Below are positions 1-7,473 of a DNA stretch of 8,610 bases, in pieces; the stretch's first letter is position 1; every line of letters starts with the position of its first letter. The notes under the pieces were generated by a model. The model was not told where the DNA came from. It did no database searches and was given only the letters and a program-made list of their open reading frames with translations. A program made the translations under genes and the position numbers. Source of the DNA: Reyranella sp. (GTDB lineage: Bacteria; Pseudomonadota; Alphaproteobacteria; Reyranellales; Reyranellaceae); contig JADHLS010000185.1 of assembly GCA_016780605.1 (NCBI GenBank), forward strand, positions 1-8,610. Direction: 5' to 3'.

Positions 1-2529
1 GACGTCCTGCATGACCGCGATCGCCTGGCCCGACGAGTAGCCGGGTGCGGGACTGCCCAGGATCTTGGCGGCCGGGAAGATGTTGAAGCGATCGACGGTG
101 TCGGGCCCCAGCACACGGGTGAAGGTGACGAGCTCGTTCAGCGGCACCATGGCGCCGGTATCCGAGCGCACGAAGACGTGCCGCAGATCGTCCGGTCTCT
201 CGCGGAAGTCGGCCTCGGACGACAGGCTGACGCGATAGGTGCGGCCATAGAGCGAGAAGTCGTTGACATAGAGGCTGCCGAACGAGCTCTGCATCGTGTC
301 GAAGATGACGTTGATTGGTATGCCGAGGGCCCTCGCCTTCTCGCGGTCGACGTCGGTGCGGTACTGCGGCACGGCTGCGGTGTAGGTGGTCGAGACGCCG
401 CGCAGCTCGGGCCGCTGATTCGCCGCCGCGACCACCTTGTTCGTGGCGTCGGAGAGCGCCGCCAGCGAGCCGCCCGAGCGGTCCTGCAGGAAGAACTCGA
501 AGCCGCCGGTGACGCTGATGCCGATGATCGGCGGCGGGTTGAAGCCGATGACGATGCCGTCCTTGAACTTGGCGTTCAGCGCCGACAGTGCCGGCGCCAG
601 GTTGCGGGCGTCCTCCTTGGGATCCGTGCGCTGCGACCAGTCCTTCAGCGTCACGAACGAGATGCCGGAATTGGTCTTGAGCGCGCGCGACAGGAGGTCG
701 AAGCCGGAGAAGGTGACGACATGGGCGACCGCGGGATTCTTCATCAGCGCCTCGGTCGCCTCTCTCGTGACCTCGCGGGTGCGCGAGATGGAGGCGGCAG
801 GCGGCAGGATCGTCACCATGAAGACGTAGCCCTGGTCCTCGGCCGGCACGAGGCTGCCCGGAACGCGCAGGAACAGGCTCCAGGTCAGTCCCAGCACGAT
901 GACCAGGCCGGCGACGCCCAATACCGTGCGCTTCAACAGAAAGCCCACGCCGCCGGTGTAGCGCGCCGTCAGCCAGCCGAAGAGGCGGTTGAAGGCGGCG
1001 AAGGGCGCCCATGGCGGCCCATGCGCCTGCTTCAGCAGCAGCGCCGCCAGCGCCGGCGTCAAGGTCAGCGCCACCACGCCCGAGATCACCACCGACACCG
1101 CGATGGTGACGGCGAACTGCCGATAGAGCTCGCCCGCCAGGCCACCCAGGAACGACACCGGGATGAACACCGCGCACAGCACCAGCACGATGGCGATGAT
1201 CGGGCTCGTCACCTCCTGCATGGCCTGGATGGCGGCCTCGCGCGGGCCCTTGCCCTCGGTCGACATGATGCGCTCGACGTTCTCCAGCACGACGATGGCG
1301 TCGTCGACGACGATGCCGATCGCCAGCACCAGGCCGAACAGCGTGAGCAGGTTGATGGAGAAGCCCAGCACGAACATGCCGGCGAAGGTGCCGATGATCG
1401 ACACCGGGATGGCGATCACCGGGATGATCATCGCCCGCACGCTCTGCAGGAACAGGAACACCACCAGCACGACCAGCGCGATCGCCTCGACGAAGGTGAT
1501 CGCCACCTCCTCGATCGAGACCTCGACGAAGCGCGTGGTATCGAAGGGGATGTCGTAGCGCAGGCCGACCGGGAATCGCTTGGAGATGGTCTCCATAGTC
1601 TCCTTGACCAGCGCCGCCACCTGGATGGCGTTGGCGCCGGGCTGCAGGTAGACGGCGATCGGCACCGCCGGCGCGCCGTTGAAGGTGCCGGAGAAGCCGT
1701 AGAGCAACGCGCCCAGTTCGACGCGCGCCACGTCCTTCAGGCGCAGCGCCCCGCCATTCTCCTCGGAGCGGATGATGATGTCCTCGAACTGGGTGCGATC
1801 GACCAGGCGCGGCGGGGTCGTCACCGAGTAGGTGAAGACCTGCGGACGGTTCATCGGCTCCTCGCCGAAGCGACCGGCGGCGAACTGCTGGTTCTGCTCG
1901 CGCACCACCGTGGCGATGTCGGACGGCGTCAGGTTGTACTGCGCGAGCTTGTCCGGCCGGAGCCAGATGCGCATCGAATAGTCCGAGGCGCCGAACAGCG
2001 AGGCGTCGCCGACACCGGGCAGTCGGCGGATCTCGTCGAGCACGTTCACCAGCGCGTAGTTGCTGATGTAGATCGTGTCGTAGCGCCCGTCGGGCGACGA
2101 CATGGTCAGCACCTGCAGGATCGAGGTCGAGCGCTTCTGGACCACCAGCCCCTGGCGGACGACCTCGCCCGGCAGCAGCGGCTGGGCGCGTTGCACGCGG
2201 TTGTTGACGTTGATGGCGTTCTGGTCGGGATTGGTGCCGATCTCGAAAGTGACCGTGAGGTTCATCGTTCCCGAGCCGGTCGAGGTCGACTGCATGTAGA
2301 GCATGCGCTCGACGCCGTTGATCTGTTGCTCGAGCGGGGCCGCGACGGTGGCGGCGATGTTCTCGGCGGTGGCGCCGGGATAGGTAGCCGAGACCACGAC
2401 CTCGGGCGGCACGATCTGCGGATACTGCGCGATCGGCAGCACGCGCATGGCGACCAGGCCCGCCAGCACGATGACGATCGACAGCACCGAGGCGAAGACC
2501 GGCCGGTCGATGAAGAATTTCGAGATCAT
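1..2529 (-). CDS. RND-family (HAE1/AcrB-like) multidrug efflux permease, 3' end beyond window
   Basis: Inner-membrane proton/drug antiporter of a tripartite efflux pump, working as a trimer with the adjacent fusion protein. The frame is open for 843 codons and leaves the window without a stop; AcrB-type pumps are about 1,040-1,050 residues, so about 80% is present. The start [13 protein letters not shown] is the family hallmark, with TM1 at about residues 9-29. TM2-TM6 fall at about 340-500 and TM7 at about 540-560, followed by an EDQGYVF segment (Asp565). TM4 carries the paired aspartates of the proton relay in a [14 protein letters not shown] motif (Asp409 and Asp410, equivalent to AcrB Asp407/Asp408). 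The TM10 lysine and TM8-TM12 lie outside the window. The ATG overlaps the TGA of the upstream gene (ATGA), implying translational coupling. The porter domain looks intact, with no frameshift. Substrates cannot be read from sequence. Confidence 0.96.
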   Translation of the reverse strand, partial: MISKFFIDRPVFASVLSIVIVLAGLVAMRVLPIAQYPQIVPPEVVVSATYPGATAENIAATVAAPLEQQINGVERMLYMQSTSTGSGTMNLTVTFEIGTNPDQNAINVNNRVQRAQPLLPGEVVRQGLVVQKRSTSILQVLTMSSPDGRYDTIYISNYALVNVLDEIRRLPGVGDASLFGASDYSMRIWLRPDKLAQYNLTPSDIATVVREQNQQFAAGRFGEEPMNRPQVFTYSVTTPPRLVDRTQFEDIIIRSEENGGALRLKDVARVELGALLYGFSGTFNGAPAVPIAVYLQPGANAIQVAALVKETMETISKRFPVGLRYDIPFDTTRFVEVSIEEVAITFVEAIALVVLVVFLFLQSVRAMIIPVIAIPVSIIGTFAGMFVLGFSINLLTLFGLVLAIGIVVDDAIVVLENVERIMSTEGKGPREAAIQAMQEVTSPIIAIVLVLCAVFIPVSFLGGLAGELYRQFAVTIAVSVVISGVVALTLTPALAALLLKQAHGPPWAPFAAFNRLFGWLTARYTGGVGFLLKRTVLGVAGLVIVLGLTWSLFLRVPGSLVPAEDQGYVFMVTILPPAASISRTREVTREATEALMKNPAVAHVVTFSGFDLLSRALKTNSGISFVTLKDWSQRTDPKEDARNLAPALSALNAKFKDGIVIGFNPPPIIGISVTGGFEFFLQDRSGGSLAALSDATNKVVAAANQRPELRGVSTTYTAAVPQYRTDVDREKARALGIPINVIFDTMQSSFGSLYVNDFSLYGRTYRVSLSSEADFRERPDDLRHVFVRSDTGAMVPLNELVTFTRVLGPDTVDRFNIFPAAKILGSPAPGYSSGQAIAVMQDV

Positions 2530-3695
2530 TGCTTGGCGGCCTCGGCCGCTGCCTTCACCGCCACCGGCACGACGGGATTGCCCGGCCGCACGCGGATCAC
2601 GCCGTCGACGACGATGCGGTCGCCGCTCTTCAGGCCCTTGCGCACGATCCAGCCGTCGGGCAGCTCGCGATAGAGGCGAACGTTACGGGCGCGCGCCACG
2701 TTGTCGGCCTCGACGACATAGACGTAGGGTCCGAGCGGGCCCTGCGAGATCGCGGCCTTGGGGACCACGATGGCGTTCGGCATGACGATGCCTGTCATCT
2801 TCACGCGCACGAACTGGCCCGGCAGCAGCGCGCCGTCGCGATTGGGAAATATGGCGCGTGTGAGCAGGGTGCCGGTGCGCGGATCGATGGTGCGCGAGCG
2901 CGTGTCGACGGCGCCGGGCTGCGGATAGGTGGCGCCATCACCGAACTGCAGCTCGACCTTGACGTTCTTGGAGTCGAACAGCTCCTCTGGCGTCTTGTCG
3001 ATCTCCTGCAGCTGGCGCAGCTCGCCGTCGGTGAAGGTGAAGTTCACATACGCCGGATCGAGCTGGGTGATGGTGGTGAGCAGGGTGTCCTGCGCCTTGA
3101 TCAGCGTGCCCTCGGCCGGCGACACCAGGCTGGTCGGGCCCTTCACCGGCGCGCGGATGACGGTGAATTCGAGATTGAGCTTGGCCGTGACCACGTCGGC
3201 CTCGGTCGACAGCACCGCGGCGCGCGCGCCGTCGCGGCCGGCGATGGCATCCTCGAAGGCCTTCTGGGTCGCCACCTTCTGCGCGGCGAGGCCTTCCTGG
3301 CGCTTGAAGTTCTCCTCGGCCTGGATCAGCTGCGCCTTGGCCTGGGCCGCCTGGGCATTGGCGCGCGCCAGGGCCGCCTCGTAGGTGCGGGGATCGATCC
3401 GGAACAGGATCTGGCCGACATCGACGACGGCGCCTTCCTGGTATTCGCGCTTCAGCAGGATGCCATTCACCTGGGAGCGGATCTCGACGACGCGGAAACC
3501 CGCGACACGACCGGAGAAGTCGAGCGGCAGGGGCACGTCGGCCTCCTTGAGCTCGACGACCCCGACCTGCGGCGGTGGCGGCGCGGCCGGCGCCGCAGGC
3601 TTGGCGGCCGGACGCGTCCACCACCACGCACCCGCGCCAACCAGCACCACGACCACACATGCCGCGACGATCCAGCGGCTCCACCGGCTGGTCAT
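2526..3695 (-). CDS. RND efflux periplasmic adaptor (membrane fusion protein, AcrA/MexA-like)
   Basis: The 389-residue adaptor bridges the RND pump to an outer-membrane channel. Domains in order: an N-terminal hydrophobic segment (about 9-26); a Pro/Ala linker (about 29-42); a first lipoyl half containing [13 protein letters not shown] (about 71-83) and [16 protein letters not shown] (about 87-102); an alpha-helical hairpin (about 103-172); a second lipoyl half ([14 protein letters not shown], about 173-186); then the beta-barrel and membrane-proximal domains, including the typical IDPRTGTL and [11 protein letters not shown] stretches. The hairpin tip fits the R-x3-L-x6-S TolC-docking pattern but has Thr instead of Ser (Arg132, Leu136, Thr143). 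A VAAC lipobox-like tetrapeptide ends at Cys13, but hydrophobic residues continue after it, so an uncleaved anchor is as likely as a lipoprotein. The ATG is chosen for its good Shine-Dalgarno sequence and for yielding the membrane segment. First gene of the operon, overlapping the pump gene by 4 bp. Confidence 0.95.
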   Translation of the reverse strand: MTSRWSRWIVAACVVVVLVGAGAWWWTRPAAKPAAPAAPPPPQVGVVELKEADVPLPLDFSGRVAGFRVVEIRSQVNGILLKREYQEGAVVDVGQILFRIDPRTYEAALARANAQAAQAKAQLIQAEENFKRQEGLAAQKVATQKAFEDAIAGRDGARAAVLSTEADVVTAKLNLEFTVIRAPVKGPTSLVSPAEGTLIKAQDTLLTTITQLDPAYVNFTFTDGELRQLQEIDKTPEELFDSKNVKVELQFGDGATYPQPGAVDTRSRTIDPRTGTLLTRAIFPNRDGALLPGQFVRVKMTGIVMPNAIVVPKAAISQGPLGPYVYVVEADNVARARNVRLYRELPDGWIVRKGLKSGDRIVVDGVIRVRPGNPVVPVAVKAAAEAAKQ

Positions 3696-3700
3696 CGGTA

Positions 3701-3706
3701 TTCTCC
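3701..3706 (-). promoter_or_regulatory. Ribosome binding site of the fusion-protein gene
   Basis: On the minus strand GGAGAA lies 5 bases upstream of the ATG at 3695. This is the best Shine-Dalgarno match near the gene and supports that start. Confidence 0.7.
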
Positions 3707-3731
3707 AGAGCGTTCAACCATCCCGACAGAG

Positions 3732-3760
3732 ACCATACACACCGTCGCGCGGCGCTTCAC
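3732..3760 (-). promoter_or_regulatory. Candidate promoter of the efflux operon (weak)
   Basis: On the minus strand a -10-like TATGGT (3737-3732) lies 17 bases from a poor -35-like GTGAAG (3760-3755), about 37 bases upstream of the fusion-protein ATG. Match and spacing are only fair, and in GC-rich DNA such matches arise by chance. The rest of the 177-bp divergent region (3696-3872) must also hold the cyclase promoter, but I see no good match for it and no convincing operator palindrome. Confidence 0.22.
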
Positions 3761-3872
3761 CCCTGTTCCGCGGGTCGCCGGCTTCACAGGCGGTGCGTCG
3801 ACGGTTGTTGCCCGCCGCCCGCCGATGACGCACCCTCGCAATCCGGGGCTGAGGTCGGGGGACAGAGCATCC

Positions 3873-5447
3873 ATGGAGCAGCGGGAAAACGCGCGGCGCC
3901 TGACCACCGTGCTGGCGACCGATGTGGTGGCCTACAGCAAGATGACGGCACGCAACGAGGAGCACGCCATCCGGCTGGTCCGGCAGCGCTTCGCCACGGC
4001 GAGCATCTTCATCGAGCAGCACGACGGACGCGTGTTCAATACGGCGGGTGACGCCCTGCTGGCGGAGTTCGCGAGCCCGGTCGAGGCGGTGCGCTGCGCC
4101 ATCGAGATCCAGGAGGCGATGCGCACCGCCAACGAGCTCGCGCCTGAGGACAACCGCCTGCAGCTCAGGATCGGCATCAATCTCGGCGACGTGATGGTGA
4201 GCGGTACCGATCTGCTGGGCGATGGCGTCAATGTCGCGGCCCGGCTGGAAGGGCTGGCACCGGCGGGCGGCATCTGCGTGTCGTCCAGTGTCTATGAGCA
4301 ACTGATCGGCAAGCTGACGTTGGGCGCCGAGGACCTGGGCGAGCAGCAGGTCAAGAACATCCCCCGGCCGATCCGGGCCTATCGCCTGACGCCGCAAGGC
4401 GCGCCACCGGCGCCGCCGCCGGCCGCACCGGCGCCGCGGCGCCTGAAGGCCCGCGTCGTCGTGCCCGTGCTGGGCGCGCTCGTGGTGCTGGCCGCCGCCG
4501 CTGTGATCGCGGTCCGCTGGCTTTCTCCAATGCCACCGGCAACGGCCGGCGCGGCCACGCCGCCGCCCGTCCAGGCGGTCGCCGGCGCTCCGGCACAGCC
4601 GCCTGCGAAACGCGTGCTGGTGCCGGAGGCCATTCCGTTCATCGACGATCGCGCTCAGGAGCGCATCCGCAGCATCTATCTCCCCGGGCTGGCCTCGAAG
4701 GCCCTCGCCATTTCCTCGTTCGGTCATTTCGCCTGGGCGAGCCAGCGCTTCGATGAGGCGACGGCACGCAAGGAGGCGCTGGACGCCTGCAACGCCGCCC
4801 TGAAGCGCGCCACCCCCAATCCGCCGCCGTCTGCCAATTGCGCCATCTATGCCATCGAGAACGACGTGGTCTGGACATTCCGGCCACCGCCAATGCCGCC
4901 CCGCCCCTGGATCGCAGCCAGCCGGCCGACGCCACCCGTCAAGCTCGATCCCGACACGATACCGCTGGTCTCTGCCGGAATCCGCCAGGTGACTGCCTCG
5001 ACCTACGTTCCCGCGGCGCCCTTCAAGGCGATGGCGATCGGCCGCGACGGCACCACGATCCACGCTTGGGGGCGTGCCTCCGACTTTTCCGCGATGCGCG
5101 CGGCGCTCGAGAGCTGCGGATTCATCGCCCAACGGCCCTGCTTCGTCTATGCCTTGGGCGACGAGGTCGTGGTGCACATCCCCAAGATCGCACGCATCGT
5201 CGATGTGCTCACGTTCGACGATCTCGGCGGCGTCTCCCAGTCCGACCGCCAGCGCATTGCCACCACCTACTTGCCCGACGCCGATTGGCGGGCGCTGGCG
5301 ATCGGCCGCAACGGCCGCATCGGCCTCGGGCTGCGGCAGACGGGCGAGCAGCACGCGATCGACCAGGCGATGCGCGCCTGCGAGCAGGCCGGCGGGATCG
5401 AGTGCACGCTGGCGGCCATCGGGCCGTTCAAGGTAGCGGCGCGCTAG
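3873..5447 (+). CDS. Membrane-anchored class III adenylate/guanylate cyclase with triplicated C-terminal Cys-pair repeats
   Basis: 524-residue protein predicted to make a cyclic nucleotide from an NTP in the cytosol. The class III catalytic domain spans about residues 8-172. Metal-binding aspartates are Asp17 (in LATDVVAYSKM) and Asp60 (in NTAGDALLAEF), 43 residues apart as usual. The transition-state pair is Asn120 and Arg124 in GDGVNVAARLE. Asp113 sits at the second purine-specificity position, but the first, normally Lys in adenylate cyclases, is Asn56, so the product (cAMP or cGMP) is uncertain. A Pro/Ala linker (about 174-188), a basic stretch (RRLKAR) and one membrane helix (about 194-216) follow; the positive charges favour a cytosolic N-terminus. 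Residues about 254-521 form three repeats, probably periplasmic. ATG 3873 gives the usual short lead-in to the catalytic domain; the purine run GGGGGA ends 10 bases upstream, a weak ribosome site. An in-frame ATG at 3825 is possible but has no ribosome site. Single gene, divergent from the efflux operon. Confidence 0.9.
   Translation: MEQRENARRLTTVLATDVVAYSKMTARNEEHAIRLVRQRFATASIFIEQHDGRVFNTAGDALLAEFASPVEAVRCAIEIQEAMRTANELAPEDNRLQLRIGINLGDVMVSGTDLLGDGVNVAARLEGLAPAGGICVSSSVYEQLIGKLTLGAEDLGEQQVKNIPRPIRAYRLTPQGAPPAPPPAAPAPRRLKARVVVPVLGALVVLAAAAVIAVRWLSPMPPATAGAATPPPVQAVAGAPAQPPAKRVLVPEAIPFIDDRAQERIRSIYLPGLASKALAISSFGHFAWASQRFDEATARKEALDACNAALKRATPNPPPSANCAIYAIENDVVWTFRPPPMPPRPWIAASRPTPPVKLDPDTIPLVSAGIRQVTASTYVPAAPFKAMAIGRDGTTIHAWGRASDFSAMRAALESCGFIAQRPCFVYALGDEVVVHIPKIARIVDVLTFDDLGGVSQSDRQRIATTYLPDADWRALAIGRNGRIGLGLRQTGEQHAIDQAMRACEQAGGIECTLAAIGPFKVAAR
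4401..4442 (+). repeat. GC-only low-complexity tract encoding the Pro/Ala linker
   Basis: Nearly pure G/C stretch in which the 11-mer ACCGGCGCCGC occurs at 4406-4416 and again at 4427-4437, 21 bases (seven codons) apart. It encodes the Pro/Ala linker between the cyclase domain and the membrane helix. In-frame expansion or contraction here would alter only linker length. Confidence 0.5.
4632..5435 (+). repeat. Three diverged tandem protein repeats in the cyclase C-terminus
   Basis: Protein-level repeats at about residues 254-334 (4632-4874), 363-434 (4959-5174) and 445-521 (5205-5435). Each contains a Tyr-x-Pro turn, then a K/R-A-x-A-I core ending in Gly (SKALAISSFG, FKAMAIGRDG, WRALAIGRNG), a helix rich in Ala, and a cysteine pair: Cys306/Cys323, Cys415/Cys423 and Cys503/Cys511. 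The spacing core-helix-Cys-Cys-beta resembles small secreted DUF4189-type modules, but this assignment rests on pattern only. DNA identity between copies is low, so the duplication is old. Confidence 0.75.
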
Positions 5448-7381
5448 ACCAGGTTGCGCGGTATCCGCAGCGTCCAGTGGCGGCGGCAGATCTCGGCTTC
5501 GCCTTCTTGTGCACCGAGCGTTGCCCGCAACTCGAAGGCGTCTTTCGTGCAGGAGAGCCGCATCGAGGTCTCGAACCGCACCTGCCAGTCGCCGCGGCGC
5601 TTGGTTGCGGCGAACTGCATCGCGGCGCTGGCGGTGAGCGGATCGTCGTCCCTGAGGTCGAGCGCGTACTTGCCCTCGCTCTCGATCTCGAGCCCGAGCC
5701 GATCGAGCCGCATTACACCTGGACGCGGGCGAGTGGGCGGATCCGGCGTCGCGGTGTGCGGAGGGGGCAGCGCCGGCAGCATCGCGTCCTCGCGGTGCGC
5801 CGGCCGCACCGGCAGGTCGAGCGTGCCGGCGACGATCGTGACGGTTGCTGCCTCGGGCGCTGGCCAGATCATCGGCCAGTAGGTCGTCGAGAGGGCCAGC
5901 CGGACGCGATGGCCGGCCGGCAAGCTCGCCCCGCAGTCGTTGAGCCGGATATGCACGCGATAGTGTCGGCCGGGCTCGAGTGGCGATGGCGCCTCGTGAC
6001 TGTCGCGATGGGTGAGGTTCAGGACGCCAAAGCTGAGGCGCAGCGACTCCCCGCCGGGATGCACGTCGCAGAGGCGCGCCACGAGGTTGGCGACCGGCCG
6101 ATCGCAGGCGATGTCGAGAGTGACCACCGGCGCGCCGAGAAGCTCGATCGTCTCCCCGAGCGGCGGCGTGTCGAAGACCAGCGAGCGCTGGTCGTCGGGC
6201 CTCTGGTCTCCCGCCTGGTCGTTGCCGCGGCCGAACGGACACCATTCGCCGGCTTCGCTGCCGAGCGTCTGCGGCGAGCAGATCTTGCGCGGCACGATCG
6301 CGGCGGCCGCGCGGGCCAATCCGTCGTCCGTCAGGAAAAGGCGTTGGGGCGTGTTGCCCGGCGGCGGCCACGCCGGCTCGGCCACCCAGCGTCCCGGCAA
6401 GGTTTCGTGATGGGTCTCGGGCATGTGGCTTTCGGTCAGCCAGGCCCGCAGCATCGGCTCGGCCATCACGCCGGTGTCGATGCCCTTCAGCCAGTGGTCC
6501 CACCAGCGCAGCATCTCCTGCAGGAAGCCGATCTGCGGGCCGGGCTTGGCGAAATGCGGATAGGCGTGCGCCCACGGGCCGATCAGTCCCTTGCGCGGCA
6601 CCTTCAAATGCTCGAGGAGGCGCGGGATGGCGTTGCTGTAGCCATCGGTCCAACCGCCGACGGCGTAGACCGGGCACTGGATCGCCTGCCAGTCCTCGCA
6701 CACCGAGCCGTGCTTCCAGTAGGCATCGCGCGTCTGGTGGCGAAGCCAGCGTTCGAGAAAGAGCGGGACCTTGTGCAGGCGCTCGCGCCACATGTCGCGC
6801 CACCGCTCGCCGACCAGGGCGGGATCGGGCGGCTGGCACATGTCGTGGAAGAAGAAGCCCGCCCACCCAAGGTCGGCCGAGGCAAGCTTGGCGCCGCCCA
6901 TGTAATGCACGTCGTCGGCATAGCGGTCGTCGGTCGAGCACAGCGTTACGATCGCCTTGAGCGCCGGCGGACGCAGCGCCGCGACCTGCAGCGCATTGAA
7001 ACCACCCCAGGAGATGCCGAACATGCCGACAGCGCCGCTACACCACGGCTGGGCCGCCAGCCAGGCAATCACCTCCAGCGCGTCGTCGAGCTCCTGCTGG
7101 CTGTATTCATCGACGAGCACGCCCTCCGACTCGCCTGAACCGCGGATATCGACGCGCCCGGCGGCATAGCCGTGCCCGGCGAGATAGGGATGTGTGAGGG
7201 CGTCGCGTTCGAAGGTGCCGTCGCGCTTGCGATACGGCAGGTACTCCAGCAACGCCGGCACCGGGTTGCGTTCGGCGTCCTGCGGCAGCCAGAGGCGCGC
7301 GGCAAGGCGGGTGCCGTCCCGCAGCGGAATCAGCGTGTGCTCGATCTCGCGGACGACTCGGGGGAACTCTGTGACGATCAC
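5444..7381 (-). CDS. CocE/NonD-family alpha/beta-hydrolase (X-Pro dipeptidyl-peptidase S15-like)
   Basis: 645-residue serine hydrolase of the family that includes cocaine esterase, X-Pro dipeptidyl-peptidases and acyl-ester or amide hydrolases. The N-terminal alpha/beta-hydrolase fold carries LPYRKRDGT (about 48-56) and DIRGSGESEG (about 78-87). The nucleophile elbow is GISWGG with Ser124. The probable acid is Asp246 in VGGWTDGYSN and the base His272 in IGPWAHAYPH, completing the triad. A helical cap lies between the elbow and the acid (about 155-232). The family's C-terminal beta-sandwich follows at about 390-510, then a further segment of about 90 residues (about 556-645). No signal peptide, so probably cytosolic. 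The start is GTG at 7381: family members begin just before the REIEHTLIPLRDGTRLAARLWLP segment and no in-frame ATG is near; the ribosome site is poor. Its TAG shares CTAG with the cyclase stop. Natural substrate unknown. Confidence 0.93.
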   Translation of the reverse strand: MIVTEFPRVVREIEHTLIPLRDGTRLAARLWLPQDAERNPVPALLEYLPYRKRDGTFERDALTHPYLAGHGYAAGRVDIRGSGESEGVLVDEYSQQELDDALEVIAWLAAQPWCSGAVGMFGISWGGFNALQVAALRPPALKAIVTLCSTDDRYADDVHYMGGAKLASADLGWAGFFFHDMCQPPDPALVGERWRDMWRERLHKVPLFLERWLRHQTRDAYWKHGSVCEDWQAIQCPVYAVGGWTDGYSNAIPRLLEHLKVPRKGLIGPWAHAYPHFAKPGPQIGFLQEMLRWWDHWLKGIDTGVMAEPMLRAWLTESHMPETHHETLPGRWVAEPAWPPPGNTPQRLFLTDDGLARAAAAIVPRKICSPQTLGSEAGEWCPFGRGNDQAGDQRPDDQRSLVFDTPPLGETIELLGAPVVTLDIACDRPVANLVARLCDVHPGGESLRLSFGVLNLTHRDSHEAPSPLEPGRHYRVHIRLNDCGASLPAGHRVRLALSTTYWPMIWPAPEAATVTIVAGTLDLPVRPAHREDAMLPALPPPHTATPDPPTRPRPGVMRLDRLGLEIESEGKYALDLRDDDPLTASAAMQFAATKRRGDWQVRFETSMRLSCTKDAFELRATLGAQEGEAEICRRHWTLRIPRNLV

Positions 7382-7473
7382 GCGACCGCGAGCATGCAGC
7401 TTTCCCGCCGTCTTGGCGATGGCTCGCCGTGTGCAACCGTGTAAGATTTCGCAGGCTCCATGGGGGGAGACCG
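7382..7473. promoter_or_regulatory. 92-bp divergent intergenic region between hydrolase and TPR gene
   Basis: This gap must hold the start signals for both divergent genes. It contains a perfect 5-bp inverted repeat GGCGA/TCGCC with a 4-base spacer (7415-7428) and a -10-like TAAGAT (7442-7447, plus strand) without a well-spaced -35 element. Neither is strong enough to call an operator or promoter. Confidence 0.3.
7462..7470 (+). promoter_or_regulatory. Ribosome binding site of the TPR gene
   Basis: Purine run GGGGGGAGA, whose GGAG (7466-7469) lies 4 bases upstream of the ATG at 7474. It decides the start over the out-of-frame ATG at 7460. Confidence 0.65.

Noticed and set aside
178..2673. 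Long open frame (831 codons) on the plus strand opposite the RND pump
   Set aside because: Antisense shadow of a GC-rich gene. The product is dominated by Arg, Asp, His and Gln with no domain, and the minus strand encodes a clear RND pump.
2529..3872. Upstream extension of the cyclase frame across the adaptor gene
   Set aside because: The frame stays open by chance. Cyclase similarity begins only just after 3873, and the upstream part is antisense to the adaptor.
5440..5460. Possible terminator hairpin CGCGC/GCGCG with an 11-base loop at the convergent stops
   Set aside because: Only a 5-bp stem, no U tract on either strand, and it lies within the hydrolase coding sequence.
3714..6941. Very long open frame (1,075 codons) on the minus strand across the cyclase and most of the hydrolase
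   Set aside because: It spans two real genes in the wrong frame, has low-complexity Arg/Ala-rich composition and shows no family motif.
4838..7138. Long open frame (766 codons) on the plus strand, in a different frame from the cyclase and antisense to the hydrolase
   Set aside because: Codon-bias shadow; no recognisable domain and it conflicts with two well-supported genes.
7415..7428. Inverted repeat GGCGA/TCGCC as a regulator operator
   Set aside because: Half-sites of five GC-rich bases occur often by chance and there is no second copy or adjacent regulator gene; noted only as part of the intergenic region.
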